Source: Histoplasma ohiense (lineage: Eukaryota > Ascomycota > Eurotiomycetes > Onygenales > Ajellomycetaceae). Taken from it: 64,000 bases of DNA. A model generated the notes under the pieces. The model searched no databases and was not told the DNA's origin. It saw only the letters and a list, made by a program, of their open reading frames with translations. The position numbers and the translations under genes are program-made. Below are positions 21,309 through 33,180 of this stretch, piece by piece. Positions within the stretch are counted from its first letter, which is position 1. Every line of letters starts with the position of its first letter. The stretch covers positions 2,418,001-2,482,000 of the forward strand of contig JAEVHH010000004.1 of assembly GCA_017607445.1 (NCBI GenBank), written 5' to 3'.

Positions 21309-24247
21309 CTATCCAAAGGGACGGCTCTCCTTCCGGTACCTATCCATCAATTCTTTTTCCTGTTCCCGCAGGTGCTGGAAAAAAGCTCGTACGTCCAACG
21401 GATCGGGGTCTTTGCGGGGTGTTTTGCGATACCATTTGTCGCCCGTGGTTTTGATAGCACCTCTCGTAACGGCAGAATTCAAAGCGTCGCTTGCTGCTTT
21501 GGGATTGCGGTTATCTGGATCGTTAGCCCCATCAAAACGGGGTACGAATCCGTAGGCATTCACGTTATACGATGCTGTCGAAGTAGTTGCCTTTGGCTGC
21601 AAACCACCGTGATGCGCCACTTGATTCCAAGGACTGAATGGAAACTCATTGCTGCGTGGAGCAGTCTGTCTCGTTTCTTTGTCTCCAGCGGCTGCGTTCG
21701 AGGACACCAAAATATGCTGTTCCGGTACAGCTGTTTTGCCAGCGGGTGTGGGAGACATGATCTTACTATCCTTACACAAATTGTCAAGGCTACCACCATC
21801 GTAGGTTAGCCGTTTCTCTTCGCTTGCCCCAGCGTTTTCAGTTCTGGTTCTATTTCGACCAGAATAAATGTTGCTGAATTCAGTCAGTATAAGCTACCCG
21901 ATGAAGAGAGATCGATTTGACAAGATGTCGTCGTATTATGTACTCACTTATCATCATCTTTATGTTTACTCCCATTGTTGTCCTGTCCCGTAGTTCTGTG
22001 CAACGAAGTGTCCCAATGCTTTTCGGGTGTTCGGATGGTGGAGTTTTGGTTCCTGCTTATCATAGTCAACATTTATTATGATTGATTCTTTATTGCCCGA
22101 AAAGCTTACATGCTGTCTTGGGAGGTAACTTGTGAACCAGTTGTTACGGAGCGTGTGTGGTTTGACTTGTCACTGGAACTCGCAATTGTGGTTCCTCTGT
22201 TGAATGGAACGATGGTGAGCTGGTTCTCACCAGGATCAATACATGGTGACTCTTTTCCCCGTCGCGTCACAATATCTTGTCTCTTCGCGATACCAGAAAT
22301 ATTCAACTTTCTTGCCACTATTGCCAGCTCCTCGATCAGTGGTCCTAATGGTTCACCTCGACTAGCTGCTGTCTCGATATCATGATAGACACGAGCAATT
22401 TCAGCTGGAGAGTATTCCATAATTTCTTCGCTGGCGCTCCTGAACATGTTTCCCCTCACATCCAAATGAATTCTACTTGGCAGCTCGTCTGAAAGGTTTG
22501 TATAATTGTTGTCAGCCATCGAGCTGGCATTTCCTATCCACTCAGTTGCTGTATTATTGCCATTATTGAATCCAATTGAAGCCTGGCAGTCTTCAAAACT
22601 GGTCGCAGGTCCAGCAGATGTAAAGGGTAGCATTGTTTGCCCCAAAAATTCATTGTTGAATGAGTCTGCCATTGGTATCCCCGGTCCAGACATCAAGCAC
22701 CCAGTTGGATTCAAATTCCCCCAAAATACATTGTTTGTGTACTGTTCAATGTGAGAGGGCCAAGAAATTACCTGACCGTGGGCCTGATAACCAAAAGTCT
22801 GACCCTCACCTGTGGGTTGAGAGACCAGGTATTGGATTGCTGCCTCAATTTGCTCCTTCGTTGATCTTGCAGTGTCAAGTTTCATGACAAGTTCTACCCG
22901 CTGGTCAATAAGGATTTTCTTCGCAACTGGATCAATATCCCAGGAGTGTATTGCAAGGTATCTATCCAAATTTGAAAGCTGGTCTGTCAGCGTATCGTAC
23001 TCCTGGGACGCCTTTTCGAGAGCTTTGTGGGTTAACGGTTCCCCTGACAGGCCTGCCGATGACACTACCAAGTTTGAAGCTTGTGCGTGCTGGATCATAG
23101 ATTGATTGATCGGGATGGTTGAGATTGGGAACAGCTGCATAGGAGCAGACATCATTATGCTTGATTGGTCGGCGGGGTACATACCGAGAATTGCACCGTG
23201 TGGCGATGTATATGCCATTGGGAATGATTGGCCCGTTGAAGAGGGAGCATTATACTGTTGGATGTTGTTTGGGGTCCAGCCAGTCTGATCAATTCCTCCA
23301 TTAGGTACTGAGTAACCAGAGGCAGCAGAGGTGCTTTCAGGGGTCAATTGTCCGATCGTTTCATCTCTCATGTGATGAGAGTTGAAGGGTCCATTTTCTC
23401 TTCGTTGGGATTGTTGACCTGATGTTGCCCTGGTTGACACGTTCGGAACGGTGTGCTGAGGGTGATTCATTTGCTCGCAATCCGACCCGGATAACACCCG
23501 TGGAACCAAGTTGAGGCCGGCAGGTGTGTTGGAATCCGATTCACGACGCAACACCGGTTGCTGTATACCTTCCATCTCATGATTAAAATCGGTACACCTC
23601 TTCAATGTCCGGTTTTGTAAGTAGTTATTATTAGTTTTCCTCATTTCAAACTTTTCTGAACTTTTGGCCGGTAGCTTGAACTCAGGGGCAGGAGAAGATG
23701 CGAGGTTCATGGGAACTATTCGACCTCCTGCAGTGACTCTGTGATGTTTGGGTGACGCATGTTCCTTCAAAAATCGGGCGAAACCTGCATCACTTTGGGC
23801 AAGATTACCTTGGGGCGCGTTTAATGGTTGGCGACGAGGATACTGAACACTATTGGCCTGTGAGAGCAACAATCCGTCCTCATTACTCAGCGAGAAGCTC
23901 GAGGAGATTCGGTGACGGTTAACCGGTTTTTCCGCCAACACCCGATTCTCAGAGTGTTCTTTGCGGTGCCTTAGAGAAGCGACTGTGATATCTGTCAGCT
24001 TGGCGTCAAAAGAAGGGATGATTTCAAGGTAAACAACAAGATATTACACACCATCGATACTATTACAGCTGTATGAAGAAGAATCACTTTTTGCACCAAG
24101 CCGACGTCCAATATCTAACAATGTACGAATCTCGTATCTCCTGGATTTTGGTTCATTAGACGGTGAATGGGGACGCGTTGCTCCAGTATTTTCTTGTCCC
24201 TCCTCCGTAACCCCTTTTCGGGTTGGATGCCCTTGCATGGGCTGCAT
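21309..24247 (-). CDS. Large low-complexity protein with eIF4E-binding-like motif
   Basis: Four exons join in frame (24247-24052, 23991-22110, 22052-21948, 21873-21309) into a 915-residue protein. I do not recognise a named family. Near the N-terminus, SRRYEIRTLLDIGRRLG (Tyr38, Leu43, Leu44; 24136-24116) matches the canonical YxxxxL-phi eIF4E-binding helix, including flanking Arg and Leu residues, as in 4E-T or Eap1-like repressors. Further along are FARFLKEHASPKHHRVTAGG and RIVPM, which look like conserved short linear motifs. A helical, coiled-coil-like middle region spans ALEKASQEYDTLTDQLSNL to AIQYLVSQ. A C-terminal basic segment reads GDKWYRKTPRKDPDPLDVRA and then FFQHLREQEKELMDRYRKES. 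Most of the remainder is Gln/Ser/Asn-rich. A role as a cytoplasmic translation or mRNP regulator is inference from the motif and composition. Confidence 0.8.
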
Positions 24248-26194
24248 ATTCGCTAGAGGGTTTGAATTTTCGTTACACCTCCCACTTTTCTGTCCGCTGA
24301 ACTGAGCGAAAAACTACAGGTTTTATCAGTAACTGTAACGGCAAGAAAGGTAAAAGAATAGATTTTCACATTACCTTGCCCAGGAGTGAGGTTCGTCCCC
24401 GTAGGTATTCGTCACAAGGGAGACAAACCATATAACACTTGAATAGAAATCAGCCAAAACTTCTGCAAATCAGCCCCGGAAAAAAAAAAGAAAAGAAATT
24501 AGAAAATAGTGAAAAACGAAAAGCCATTCAGTAAGAAATCGGGCACCATGTCACGGCAAATTTGAGCCATCTTGACCACTGCCGTCCATACTGCAACAAA
24601 GTAACAAATACGAAATAAATATGAATTTCCAAATGAATGCCTCAATGATGTCGACTTTATCCAAGGTCATATCAACTGCGAGGCGAGAACAAGAAGACAA
24701 GGCACTGATCACTCATCCAGAGAAGGAAAACGGCCATAGCCATAAGAAGTTATGGAGAATCCAAACAACACGTACCAATGAAGCAGCCTTCCACAGATGT
24801 CCGGAGATGTGAGAAGGCAAGGCCCTCTTTTCTCGCCTTCTCCTTCTCCTTCTCTCCCCCTATAAGGCAAATGACTTCGAATAATGAAAAACCAAATGTT
24901 GTAGTGGAAAAAGCGGGTATATTCCCGCCAGCGGATTTTTCGAAATGGAGAGGTCGAGGGTTCAAAAATAGGCAATGAGGATAGGAGGATATGAGGAAAG
25001 AAGGCACAAAAAGAGGACGCAGGAGAGTGGGATTGATGGTGGTATAGGGAACCAAAAAAAAAAAAAAAAAAGACAAAAGACAAAAGACAAAAGACAAAAG
25101 ACAATCGACTTTATATTTGGCTCCCTTTAACGCGTCTTCTATACTTGGGCCAAACTGAGCAAAGTCCTTATGCCTGAGTGAGAGGGGTTGAACTACCTAA
25201 CCGAGCAAAACACGCGCGGAATAGGGGGAAGAGGAAAAGATATGAATCCGCAGGTATCGAACAAGAAGATGAGATGCCAAATAAGGAGTGAGAGAGAAGG
25301 TAAGAAAACGTAGAGGGGAATGGGCCGAAGAATGCGATTCTGCAAGGGGAACAACGAAGTGGGAGATGAGGGGGCTGTATGGGATTGTTGTTTGTTGTAA
25401 TTGTTGTAGCAGAAAAGAGAAATGAGATAGAAAAACAAAACAGAAGAATCCAGAGGGAGGAAAGGGAAAGAGGGGAGAAGGAGAGAGAAGGCATGGTACA
25501 CAGTCATCATGGGGGCAGGCGGGACACAACTGTTCCAGCAGCTGTGAAATGGGTGAACAGCAAGAAGCGGCGACCATGCCGATAGATTGATACTCTCTGT
25601 TGTGTTGTTGTTGTTGCCGGATGCTGGATTGCCCAGGTAGATGCTGTTGGGAAGAGACCCAATCAATAGAATTGGAATCACAACATCTGCTCTATTGCCC
25701 CAGTGTCGCTGAATTCACTCACCATGACAAGAGTCAGGGTGAGAGCTGTGGGGAAGAAGAGTGTTTCCAGACATTATCTGTATTCAGCTAAATAAATAAA
25801 TGAAACAAAATTCCTGGGCATTCACAAGAAAATCCAGTTCCCGAAGTTTCCAACGCTTTGTATTTAATTTCTTCCTTGTTCTGGTAACTATAGTATAATA
25901 ATTATTTTTTATTATTATATCCCAATTTTAATTGTAGGGAAAGAGTGACTGAAACGGGTATCAATAAGCTGAGCAACATCACGAGTGAAAGGTCAAGGAA
26001 GCAGATGTAAGCAAGGGACGCCAAATTTCCATAGGATTAACGAACGATAAGGTCACCCGCAAAATTATAGAGGGGGATGGGGGAACGAGGAGGAAAGAAA
26101 GAAAATAACAAAAAGACAAAACAAAAGAAACAAAAACCAAACGCCTCCTGACGCAGTACACATTGGTTTTGAAGATGTTTGTTTCTACCATTTT
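24248..26194. other. Long CT-rich upstream region of the 915-aa gene
   Basis: About 1.95 kb separates this start codon from the stop of the next minus-strand gene. Between about 24,800 and 25,560 the minus strand is strongly pyrimidine-rich, giving several Ser/Pro/Leu/Phe artefact ORFs. It includes an A-run of about 18 nt at 25053-25071 followed by the 7-bp tandem repeat annotated separately. A long CT-rich leader is common upstream of regulated fungal genes. No conserved ORF is visible. Confidence 0.45.
25072..25107. repeat. Seven-bp tandem repeat (GACAAAA)n
   Basis: About five perfect copies of GACAAAA follow directly after an 18-nt A-run, in the upstream region of the 915-residue protein gene. 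It is a simple satellite likely to vary in copy number between strains. Confidence 0.8.
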
Positions 26195-27943
26195 TCAAAC
26201 ATGTTCGTAAACCTTCACGGGCTCGGTACTATGAACGACTGTGATATCATCATCGTCAAAGCTCCGCCGCACCCGTGTGCTTCCATTATTTGCATTTGCA
26301 TTGCTATTGTCAGCGGCAGCAGATGTTAGTTTGCTCCGCATTTCCCAACTACCAGCTCTCTCATGTCCACGGGCAGCGGCGGAGTTAGAAGCATCAGTAT
26401 TCCCCTTCCCAATGGAAACAATCACGTTTTCAGGTTTGTTCCCCTTCCAGCTCAGTAGATCGGGATCACTCGCGAGCTTATCCCCGCCCTTGAAGCCGCC
26501 AAGGTCAGGCTTGCGACGCGTGATGCTGCGATGGAGACGGAGTCCAAAAAGCCACCAGACAAGTGCGCCGGCAAGTGCCGTCACGGCCAAAGTGACCACA
26601 GCACCAATCACTCCCGCTACTGCTGGTTTCAAGGATCGCGAGCCGGAACTCAAAGTTCCTCCAAAATTAGGGACATAAGCGGGACAGAAGACGGTAGAAT
26701 CACTGCCACAGGCGAGGCACCATTGCGGGACACCCATCATGATATCCACCATGTCATTCTTGAAGGCCTGATAGGGTATGCCTGGCTGAGAAGGCGCTTG
26801 GCTGAACAAGGGGTACGATACAAATGGTTGATTTGTCCCATTCCGGAAAAGGAAGCGGACCATTAGATCAGTTTGGGAAGGGTATGCCCTGGAGGAATTA
26901 CCAGATTCCATGCTAAAAAGCTCGAAGATCATCGAAGACCCTGGGTTGGGCAGGCTATAGAAGTTGCTCTGTCCATTAGACGCCAATCCGGATAAGAGAG
27001 CAAAGGAGACTATTGGCTCGTAGCTGCCAAATGCCATCGTCAGCTTGTTGGAAGCACCGTCTGTGCCGTAATTGGTCTCAAAAGCACTGACGATGAGCCT
27101 TGCCATAGTTCTCCCTGCTACATGAAGGATCATGCGATCTTGGGCATCGAGCGTCCCGTTTGTGTTGACGTTGCCGTTTGCCGCGGAAACCCACTGAGAA
27201 GCAAGGAAGCGCGCATACATCACCTCCTCCATCGAAATTACTTCCCGGAAAGTCGAATTGTGGATATATTGATAGTTGAGATACTCGTAAATAGCGTATG
27301 AATTAAAAAAGCTGACGGACTCCCTGACAAAAACTCCCTGTAAAGCAAGGCGATAAATTCTAGCATAGAATGAGGCACTTGCTGCATTCATCGCGAGGAC
27401 CTCGTTAGTGCCTAGCCACTGCGCAAACGAAGCGACGTAGGCTTCGCAGTTGACCTGGCCGGCAAGGTAAACGCTGGTTGGGTCCCTGAAGGTCGGTGTA
27501 AGGATTGATGGATACTGATATCCCCCGAGAGGGGATTCCAGGACGGACCCATTCACCACGTTTGCTAGTGCCGGAATCTCGGTGTTGTTTGATGAACCCG
27601 ACGTAGGAGGAAAGAATCCTTGCATGAATGCCTGAGCTGAAGCAGCCATGGGATGGTCCGGCCTAGAGAGAATAAAGAGCTCATCCGACACCATCGGGAA
27701 GAGCGAAACGTTGCCTGGTATCGTCCCGGGTGGATACCGAAGTCGGACGGCTGAGCCTACCTCTACTAGTTGTCGAGCCCCTAGTGTGGTCAATGTTGGA
27801 GTGTACGGCAGCACACGGGGAGTCGAATCACCATAGGTTGTGAAGACGAAAGCCGCCCATACTTTCTCCACGGCGGCAACTTGAGCTGAGCAAAGAGGAA
27901 AGATGTAGAGGGAGAGTGCGGTGTAAAGTGAAAGGAGGTGCAT
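26195..27943 (-). CDS. Membrane-anchored histidine-phosphatase-fold protein, degenerate active site
   Basis: The intronless 582-residue protein has a signal peptide (about residues 1-20), a long extracellular/lumenal domain with many N-x-S/T sites, one membrane helix at about 440-466 (GVIGAVVTLAVTALAGALVW), a basic stop-transfer LRLHRSITRRK, and a cytosolic Asp/Ser-rich tail. The lumenal domain follows branch-2 histidine acid phosphatases: N-terminal strand FVFTTYGDSTPR, TTLGARQLVEVGSAVRLRY, and the SAQAFMQGFFP helix. However, the catalytic RHGxRxP is replaced by TYGDSTPR (residues 36-43), so the nucleophilic His and first Arg are absent. The HD/HE acid-base motif is replaced by GSYEP near 306-310. 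It is therefore probably a pseudophosphatase with a binding or structural role at the cell surface or in the secretory pathway. Close fungal relatives exist as acid-phosphatase-like proteins. Confidence 0.88.
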   Translation of the reverse strand: MHLLSLYTALSLYIFPLCSAQVAAVEKVWAAFVFTTYGDSTPRVLPYTPTLTTLGARQLVEVGSAVRLRYPPGTIPGNVSLFPMVSDELFILSRPDHPMAASAQAFMQGFFPPTSGSSNNTEIPALANVVNGSVLESPLGGYQYPSILTPTFRDPTSVYLAGQVNCEAYVASFAQWLGTNEVLAMNAASASFYARIYRLALQGVFVRESVSFFNSYAIYEYLNYQYIHNSTFREVISMEEVMYARFLASQWVSAANGNVNTNGTLDAQDRMILHVAGRTMARLIVSAFETNYGTDGASNKLTMAFGSYEPIVSFALLSGLASNGQSNFYSLPNPGSSMIFELFSMESGNSSRAYPSQTDLMVRFLFRNGTNQPFVSYPLFSQAPSQPGIPYQAFKNDMVDIMMGVPQWCLACGSDSTVFCPAYVPNFGGTLSSGSRSLKPAVAGVIGAVVTLAVTALAGALVWWLFGLRLHRSITRRKPDLGGFKGGDKLASDPDLLSWKGNKPENVIVSIGKGNTDASNSAAARGHERAGSWEMRSKLTSAAADNSNANANNGSTRVRRSFDDDDITVVHSTEPVKVYEHV

Positions 27944-29028
27944 GTTGGGTGCAAAGCCGTCTCCAGAAAGTCGACGTATTGTCTTGACTGTGCGAATAGT
28001 TATGGCGTATGTGAATCTATAGAGGAAAAGGTCAAGATTATAATACTATTGCCACGTATATAGGTCTGGTATTGAAAATCATAACGCAGTGCAAATGGTA
28101 TGTGCACTGGACGGGCAGGTGGCTTATATTGCAGGCCATCATACTCTGGAAGAGGTCATATACAACTTTAAACATTCTGTCCTTATTATTATGACGAGCT
28201 CACCCATTTGGGTGGGGTGGCTGATTCTATAATTGCAGCAAAATCCACCCTTGTTCCTTGGATGAAAGAGGCTTTTTTCTGGGGAAAGGTTCCAAGGCTT
28301 AGAACTGAAGGTTTATTCAACCTACTTCAAGTTTCTGTTGTCTCGAGAGTTAGTTATCGTGGAGCCTGAAGCCGATCACATTGATTTGGTTCTGTTTATT
28401 CTCCGTATGTCAGTATATTGGCGACGGAGTAGAGTACAGATCGAGGGTGGGGGGTATTCGAATTAGGTTATTTTTGAGGACCGGAAATTGAGACCACCAT
28501 ACATGCGCGGGCTCCATAGGAATGCCATTGCTGGCGCGGTGGTGGCAAACGGTCACTAACGAGGACATAATCCGTGGTTGTCGTACGGAGTAACTGTCCA
28601 TGATGTTGATGAAGTTCCAAGGTGGGTCAGAATCCTGCAAGCTAGGGCACCGCGACAAAAGCCCTAGATTACCTAAAATAGATGTACTATTCCTATTTTG
28701 GGCTAATTCTTGCTGATATAACCAAGCCATTTTCTTTGCTAGAGTGCGAGGGCAATCTGATCTCCAGCTTCAATTGTGACAATGTCGATATTTCCCTTTG
28801 CCAACACCATTTAAAAAGGTATCGATGCTTTGCAGCATGCAGTTTATTGAAGGTTTGGCAGTGTTGTGATGCCTCTCTGAATCTGGTTTGGTTGCCTGCC
28901 GGTCCTCTGTCCAAAAAATTTCCAGTCACAAGCGCCCCCAAGCCCTACTTTTGCGCCCTATCCCTAAACCCTCATTTCTTCTCCTGGAAGTCTTCCTAGG
29001 CCGATCGTGCATATACGCCGTGCCCACC
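27944..29028. other. Divergent promoter, phosphatase-like gene / TBF1
   Basis: About 1.1 kb between divergent start codons. The sequence CACGTATATAGG near 28052-28063 could serve as a TATA-type element for the minus-strand gene. No supported ORF: the 105-codon plus-strand frame at 28682-28999 has no recognisable features. Confidence 0.45.
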
Positions 29029-31949
29029 ATGGTCAACACTCGAGCTTCAGACAACCCAACGTACGCAAACCAGGAGAACGCCCAACAACAATTCTCTGTC
29101 CGTACGACAATAGACAACAATGGTCGGGGCTTCCAATTCGATCCCTGTATTCTCAGACTGTCAACTTTCTATTTTATCTTTGTCATGTAGCGTTAGCTCG
29201 CTGTTCATCTGATTTGAGGTACTGTGACTAAAAATTTGTGTTCTAACCACTCTTCTTCACTCTTATAGGATCGTCAAAGGTGATCCATGAACTTGAAGAG
29301 CATGATGGATCCAACAACACCTCTCCCCATGTTGCTAAGAAACGACGGACTGGGTCTGTCAGCGAGGTGGTTCCCGAATCATCCAACGTGACAGAGCAGC
29401 CGTTGCCAGACAAAGATTTGAAACAGGACGCCCAAAATGCTACAGATCAGTCATCGATAATTTGCACGTCTCCTGCCGCCAAAGTTGAACCCAACGGAAG
29501 CCCTGATGGTAACCTTGAGAAAAAGAACGCAAACGGATCTCCAACGTCGATTCGAGCTGCTGCTGCATCTACATTTGCACCGGATCAATTGGGACCGGAC
29601 GTTGCGGAGGTCATTTCAAACATTATGAGTTATTCAGAGCGGGTGGAGGAACAGTATAATCTCAGCCAGCAGCTGAAAAGCTCTGGCGGAGGGTCGCAGC
29701 CCTTAGTGTTCATCAAGGCGAACTCGCAGCTGATGACCAAGAGCTTGCCGATACTAGACAATTTGGTATTTGGCTACTGATTGCTGGTGAGGTTGAATAT
29801 CTCATATGCTAACTGAACTTGTAGTCATCCCAAATTCTTACTCTGCTTGCCCAATCGTCTTACCAAGACCTGACCTCCATTGTATCCGAACCCAACTCCG
29901 AGTGCGGACAAGCTTACTCAACGATGCGATCCCTATTCAACCATACGAAAAACGTATATTCGTCTAAAGGATCTTTCCTCTCACCACGCGAGCTTGATCT
30001 CACTGAACCGAGCCAGATGGATATAATCAGAAAGGCTAATATGGCATCATTTGTATCAAGCATTTTCGGTAGCCAGGAGATTGGGTTTTCTGAGCTTGAC
30101 CAACACTTCTTGGAAATATTTGTACCCGAGGGAAGTCGATTGCTGAAGGTACAAGGTGCACTCTTCTTAGAACTCAAAACCCAGGCGTACATCGCAGCAA
30201 TGAATTCTGGAAAACGTTCACGAACAGAAATTCTGTACGAATTGTTTCCCGATGATCTTGAAGAACGGTTGCTTTCCAGAAGACCCAGTACAAAGCAACT
30301 TGCGCCAAGTGAGACGGATTTCGTGAAACGTGTTTTCTCGCGACGCGACATCCTTCTTAACGAAGTAAACAATCCCGAAGCCGCTTCCTCACTGCCACAA
30401 AAGTATCGCTGGGAGGGTTTCTTAAGGGATTTAAGTTCATATGTGAGCAAGAATTTTGAGGCTATTAGCCATCAGCAGGTTTGTCTTCATATAATTTTTA
30501 TCTGCTCTTATGTATGTGAGCTGACCTGTTTTTGTTCTCCAGACCAAAAAACCGAGTAAGGGACGGCCGTCAACAAATGGAGAGGCACAAGAAGTTCGGA
30601 GCGCCTCTCTCGAAGGTCAATTTTCTGTTGTCGCCAACCCACCTGAAGTATCCCAAGTTTCCCGTAGTGCAGCACATAGTGACCTGGTAGCAAGAGCCGC
30701 CCGCGCTGCTCAAATCGCTCTTCAAGGTCAGGGTAGAGGGACACGAAACGCTGCTAAGGCTGCTCAGCAAGGCCGACAAATTCAACCACCACCAGCAACT
30801 CAGGCTGTAGCCCAACTGCCACCTCAACAGCAGTCGCAGCCGCAGCCGGAGCAGCAGCAACCTCAGCTTCAACAACAGCCACAGTATCCATCACCCCAGA
30901 CACCGCAGCAGCAACAGGTACCCCATCCTCAACATCAGTCACCAAAGGAAGTACAGTTCGTTCAATCTCCTCAACACGCGCCAGCTCCTCCTGCGTATAG
31001 GCTTCCCCAGAGTCCCCGCTGTCCAGCTTCTCAACATCTGTTGCATCAGGCCGCTATGACAACGACATTCCCTGCGCACCCGACACATCCAGCACCGGCA
31101 CCACCAGCACAAGCAGCCCAAATCACATTCCATCAAGCCCCGCTAAATTTTCAACAATATAATCCAGCCACTGCACATGCTTCAGTCACAGCAAGGGCAC
31201 ATGCCGCTGCTGCCAACTACGGCTACATGCCAGGAGTCCCACACTATTCTCAATCCCAGCCGACGCAAATCCTTTATGAACGAGCCAGGATGGCAACTAC
31301 AGCGAAGTCCTCGCCCGCGAACCGTCGTGCAGGACTTCCGAGCCAACGTCGCCCCTGGACAACGGAGGAAGAAAATGCGCTAATGGCGGGTCTAGACAGG
31401 GTCAAGGGACCTCACTGGAGCCAAATATTAGCCATGTTTGGACCTGGTGGCACAATCAACGAAACCCTCAAGGATCGCAACCAGGTACAGCTGAAAGATA
31501 AAGCACGGAACCTCAAACTGTTCTTCCTCAAGAGCGGCATTGAAGTTCCCTACTACCTAAAATTTGTCACTGGTGAACTAAAAACGCGTGCTCCTGCACA
31601 AGCTGCCAAGCATGAAGCGCGAGAGCGGCAACGAAGACTTGGCGATGAAGATAAAGCCCATGTAGAGGGCATCGAAGGGATGATGGCGCTTGCTGGCGCT
31701 CACTCGGGATCAAATATGTCTCCGGAGTCTGCTCACAGTAGCATGGTTGGTTCTCCTGGGCTGATGCCACAGCAGCAGCAACACCCTGATGTTCAGCATG
31801 CGCAGGAGCAAAGTGTGGAGCAGGCCATAATCCAAAGCTTAGAACAGGAGGTGAGACAGGATGGGATGCATCTCGAGCAACAACCGAAGAATATGCAGCA
31901 CACTATGCCGCAGGGCATGGTTGATCCGTCCCTTCAACCCCAACAATGA
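29029..31949 (+). CDS. TBF1: Telobox factor Tbf1 (TTAGGG-repeat-binding protein)
   Basis: Tbf1 binds TTAGGG-type telomere repeats and subtelomeric or promoter sites. I call four exons: 29029-29101, 29269-29765, 29825-30478 and 30543-31949, for about 876 residues. The first donor is uncertain; 29122 also keeps frame and adds seven residues. The ATG sits in CACCATGG. A TRF-homology-like helical domain spans exons 2-3, from GPDVAEVISNIMSYSERVEE through TKSLPILDNL and SSQILTLLAQSSYQDLTSIV to RWEGFLRDLSSYV. A long Gln/Pro-rich linker follows. The Myb/telobox domain begins RRPWTTEEENALMAGLDRV (from 31347) and includes VQLKDKARN (31485-31511), the telobox helix-3 variant characteristic of Tbf1. Gln-rich DNA continues to the C-terminus. 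The function is from the family; the telomere sequence of this organism is not visible here. Confidence 0.92.
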
Positions 31950-32574
31950 AGAGCGAAATCACCGTTTCTTCTAAGGCACATGGACAATGCAGCATTGAAT
32001 TTCATTGATTTATCGGTTTTTGTTTCTTACACTGGGCGGGATGCTCCTATTTGCTTTGGCATGGCTGGTGGACTGAATTCATTATACTTTTATATTCGCC
32101 CTTGGTGGGTCTCGTATGATCAAATACCAGGGATTGTCAATCGGCGTTTTTTCCTTGGAGTGGGGGGGGGGGAAGGGTCCGGCATGTGTTTTCCAGGCAT
32201 GATAGGTGTTTTTGTAAAGAGATGATGTGTTTAATATTTTGTTGTTTGCGCGCTGTATGTTAGGAACACCGAAAAGAAAACACGAAGAATTCGTCTGAAG
32301 TGAGAACCGGAAATCAAATATTATTTCTTCTCCTGGAAATTCCATATCATCTTTTCATATAATTCCTACAGAGTTGCGGTTGTAATGGTAGAACTTTTTC
32401 CTGTTTAGCATCGAAGCTAAAGAAAAGCTCAAGCTGTGGAGCCTCACTCCAACCCCTCAGCCACAGCATCTGCACCTCACCATTCACCCAACCCAATTCA
32501 ATCACCCTGGAGCCAACCAACGACAGATCGATCCGTGCTACGAGAAACATATATAAAGAGCGTCGCAGCCAGTC
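31950..32574. other. Intergenic, TBF1 3' region and TAF10 promoter
   Basis: About 625 bp between two genes on the same strand. It contains a G-run of about 10 at 32161-32171. No gene supported. Confidence 0.5.
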
Positions 32575-33141
32575 ATGGCCGATCCCCAGCCGCCGCCGTC
32601 AGACTTACAAGCACAAGCAACAGCACAATCGGCACCTCCAACCGCATCTGCTACTTCCGCTCCCACTACAGAAAAACTTGAGCTCTCAAACCCTCCAGAT
32701 CCAGATAACAGTCCATCGACCTCCGCTATCCCCACAGACAATGCTGCCAATAGCAACACGAATACCGAAATGAACAACAGTAATAACACTAATGCTAATC
32801 CTAATAACACCTCGACGACAACTCGGCCAGATGTCACGATGAGCGGTACCAGCGAAGCCATGACGGTATCTACCATGGCTACCAGCTATCAATCGATGAC
32901 AACGTCTGCAACGACGATGACAACGATGACGGCACCAGCAGCGGCTGCGGCCGCAGCCACTGGCCCTAGCACAAGCACCACTGCGCCAACAGGAATAATT
33001 GCACCAGGAATTCCAATAGATGCTGGAGTGAATCCTGTCGCGGCTGTGCCAGTGTTGCCGCCGTCAAAGAAGGACACGAGCCTACGCGAGTTTTTGGGAC
33101 AGATGGATGAATATGCACCTATTGTGAGATTCATATTTGTT

Positions 33142-33180
<39 letters not shown>

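Noticed and set aside
25193..25681. 162-codon Ser/Pro/Phe/Leu-rich minus-strand ORF
   Set aside because: Composition fully explained by the CT-rich leader; all three frames of the strand look similar.
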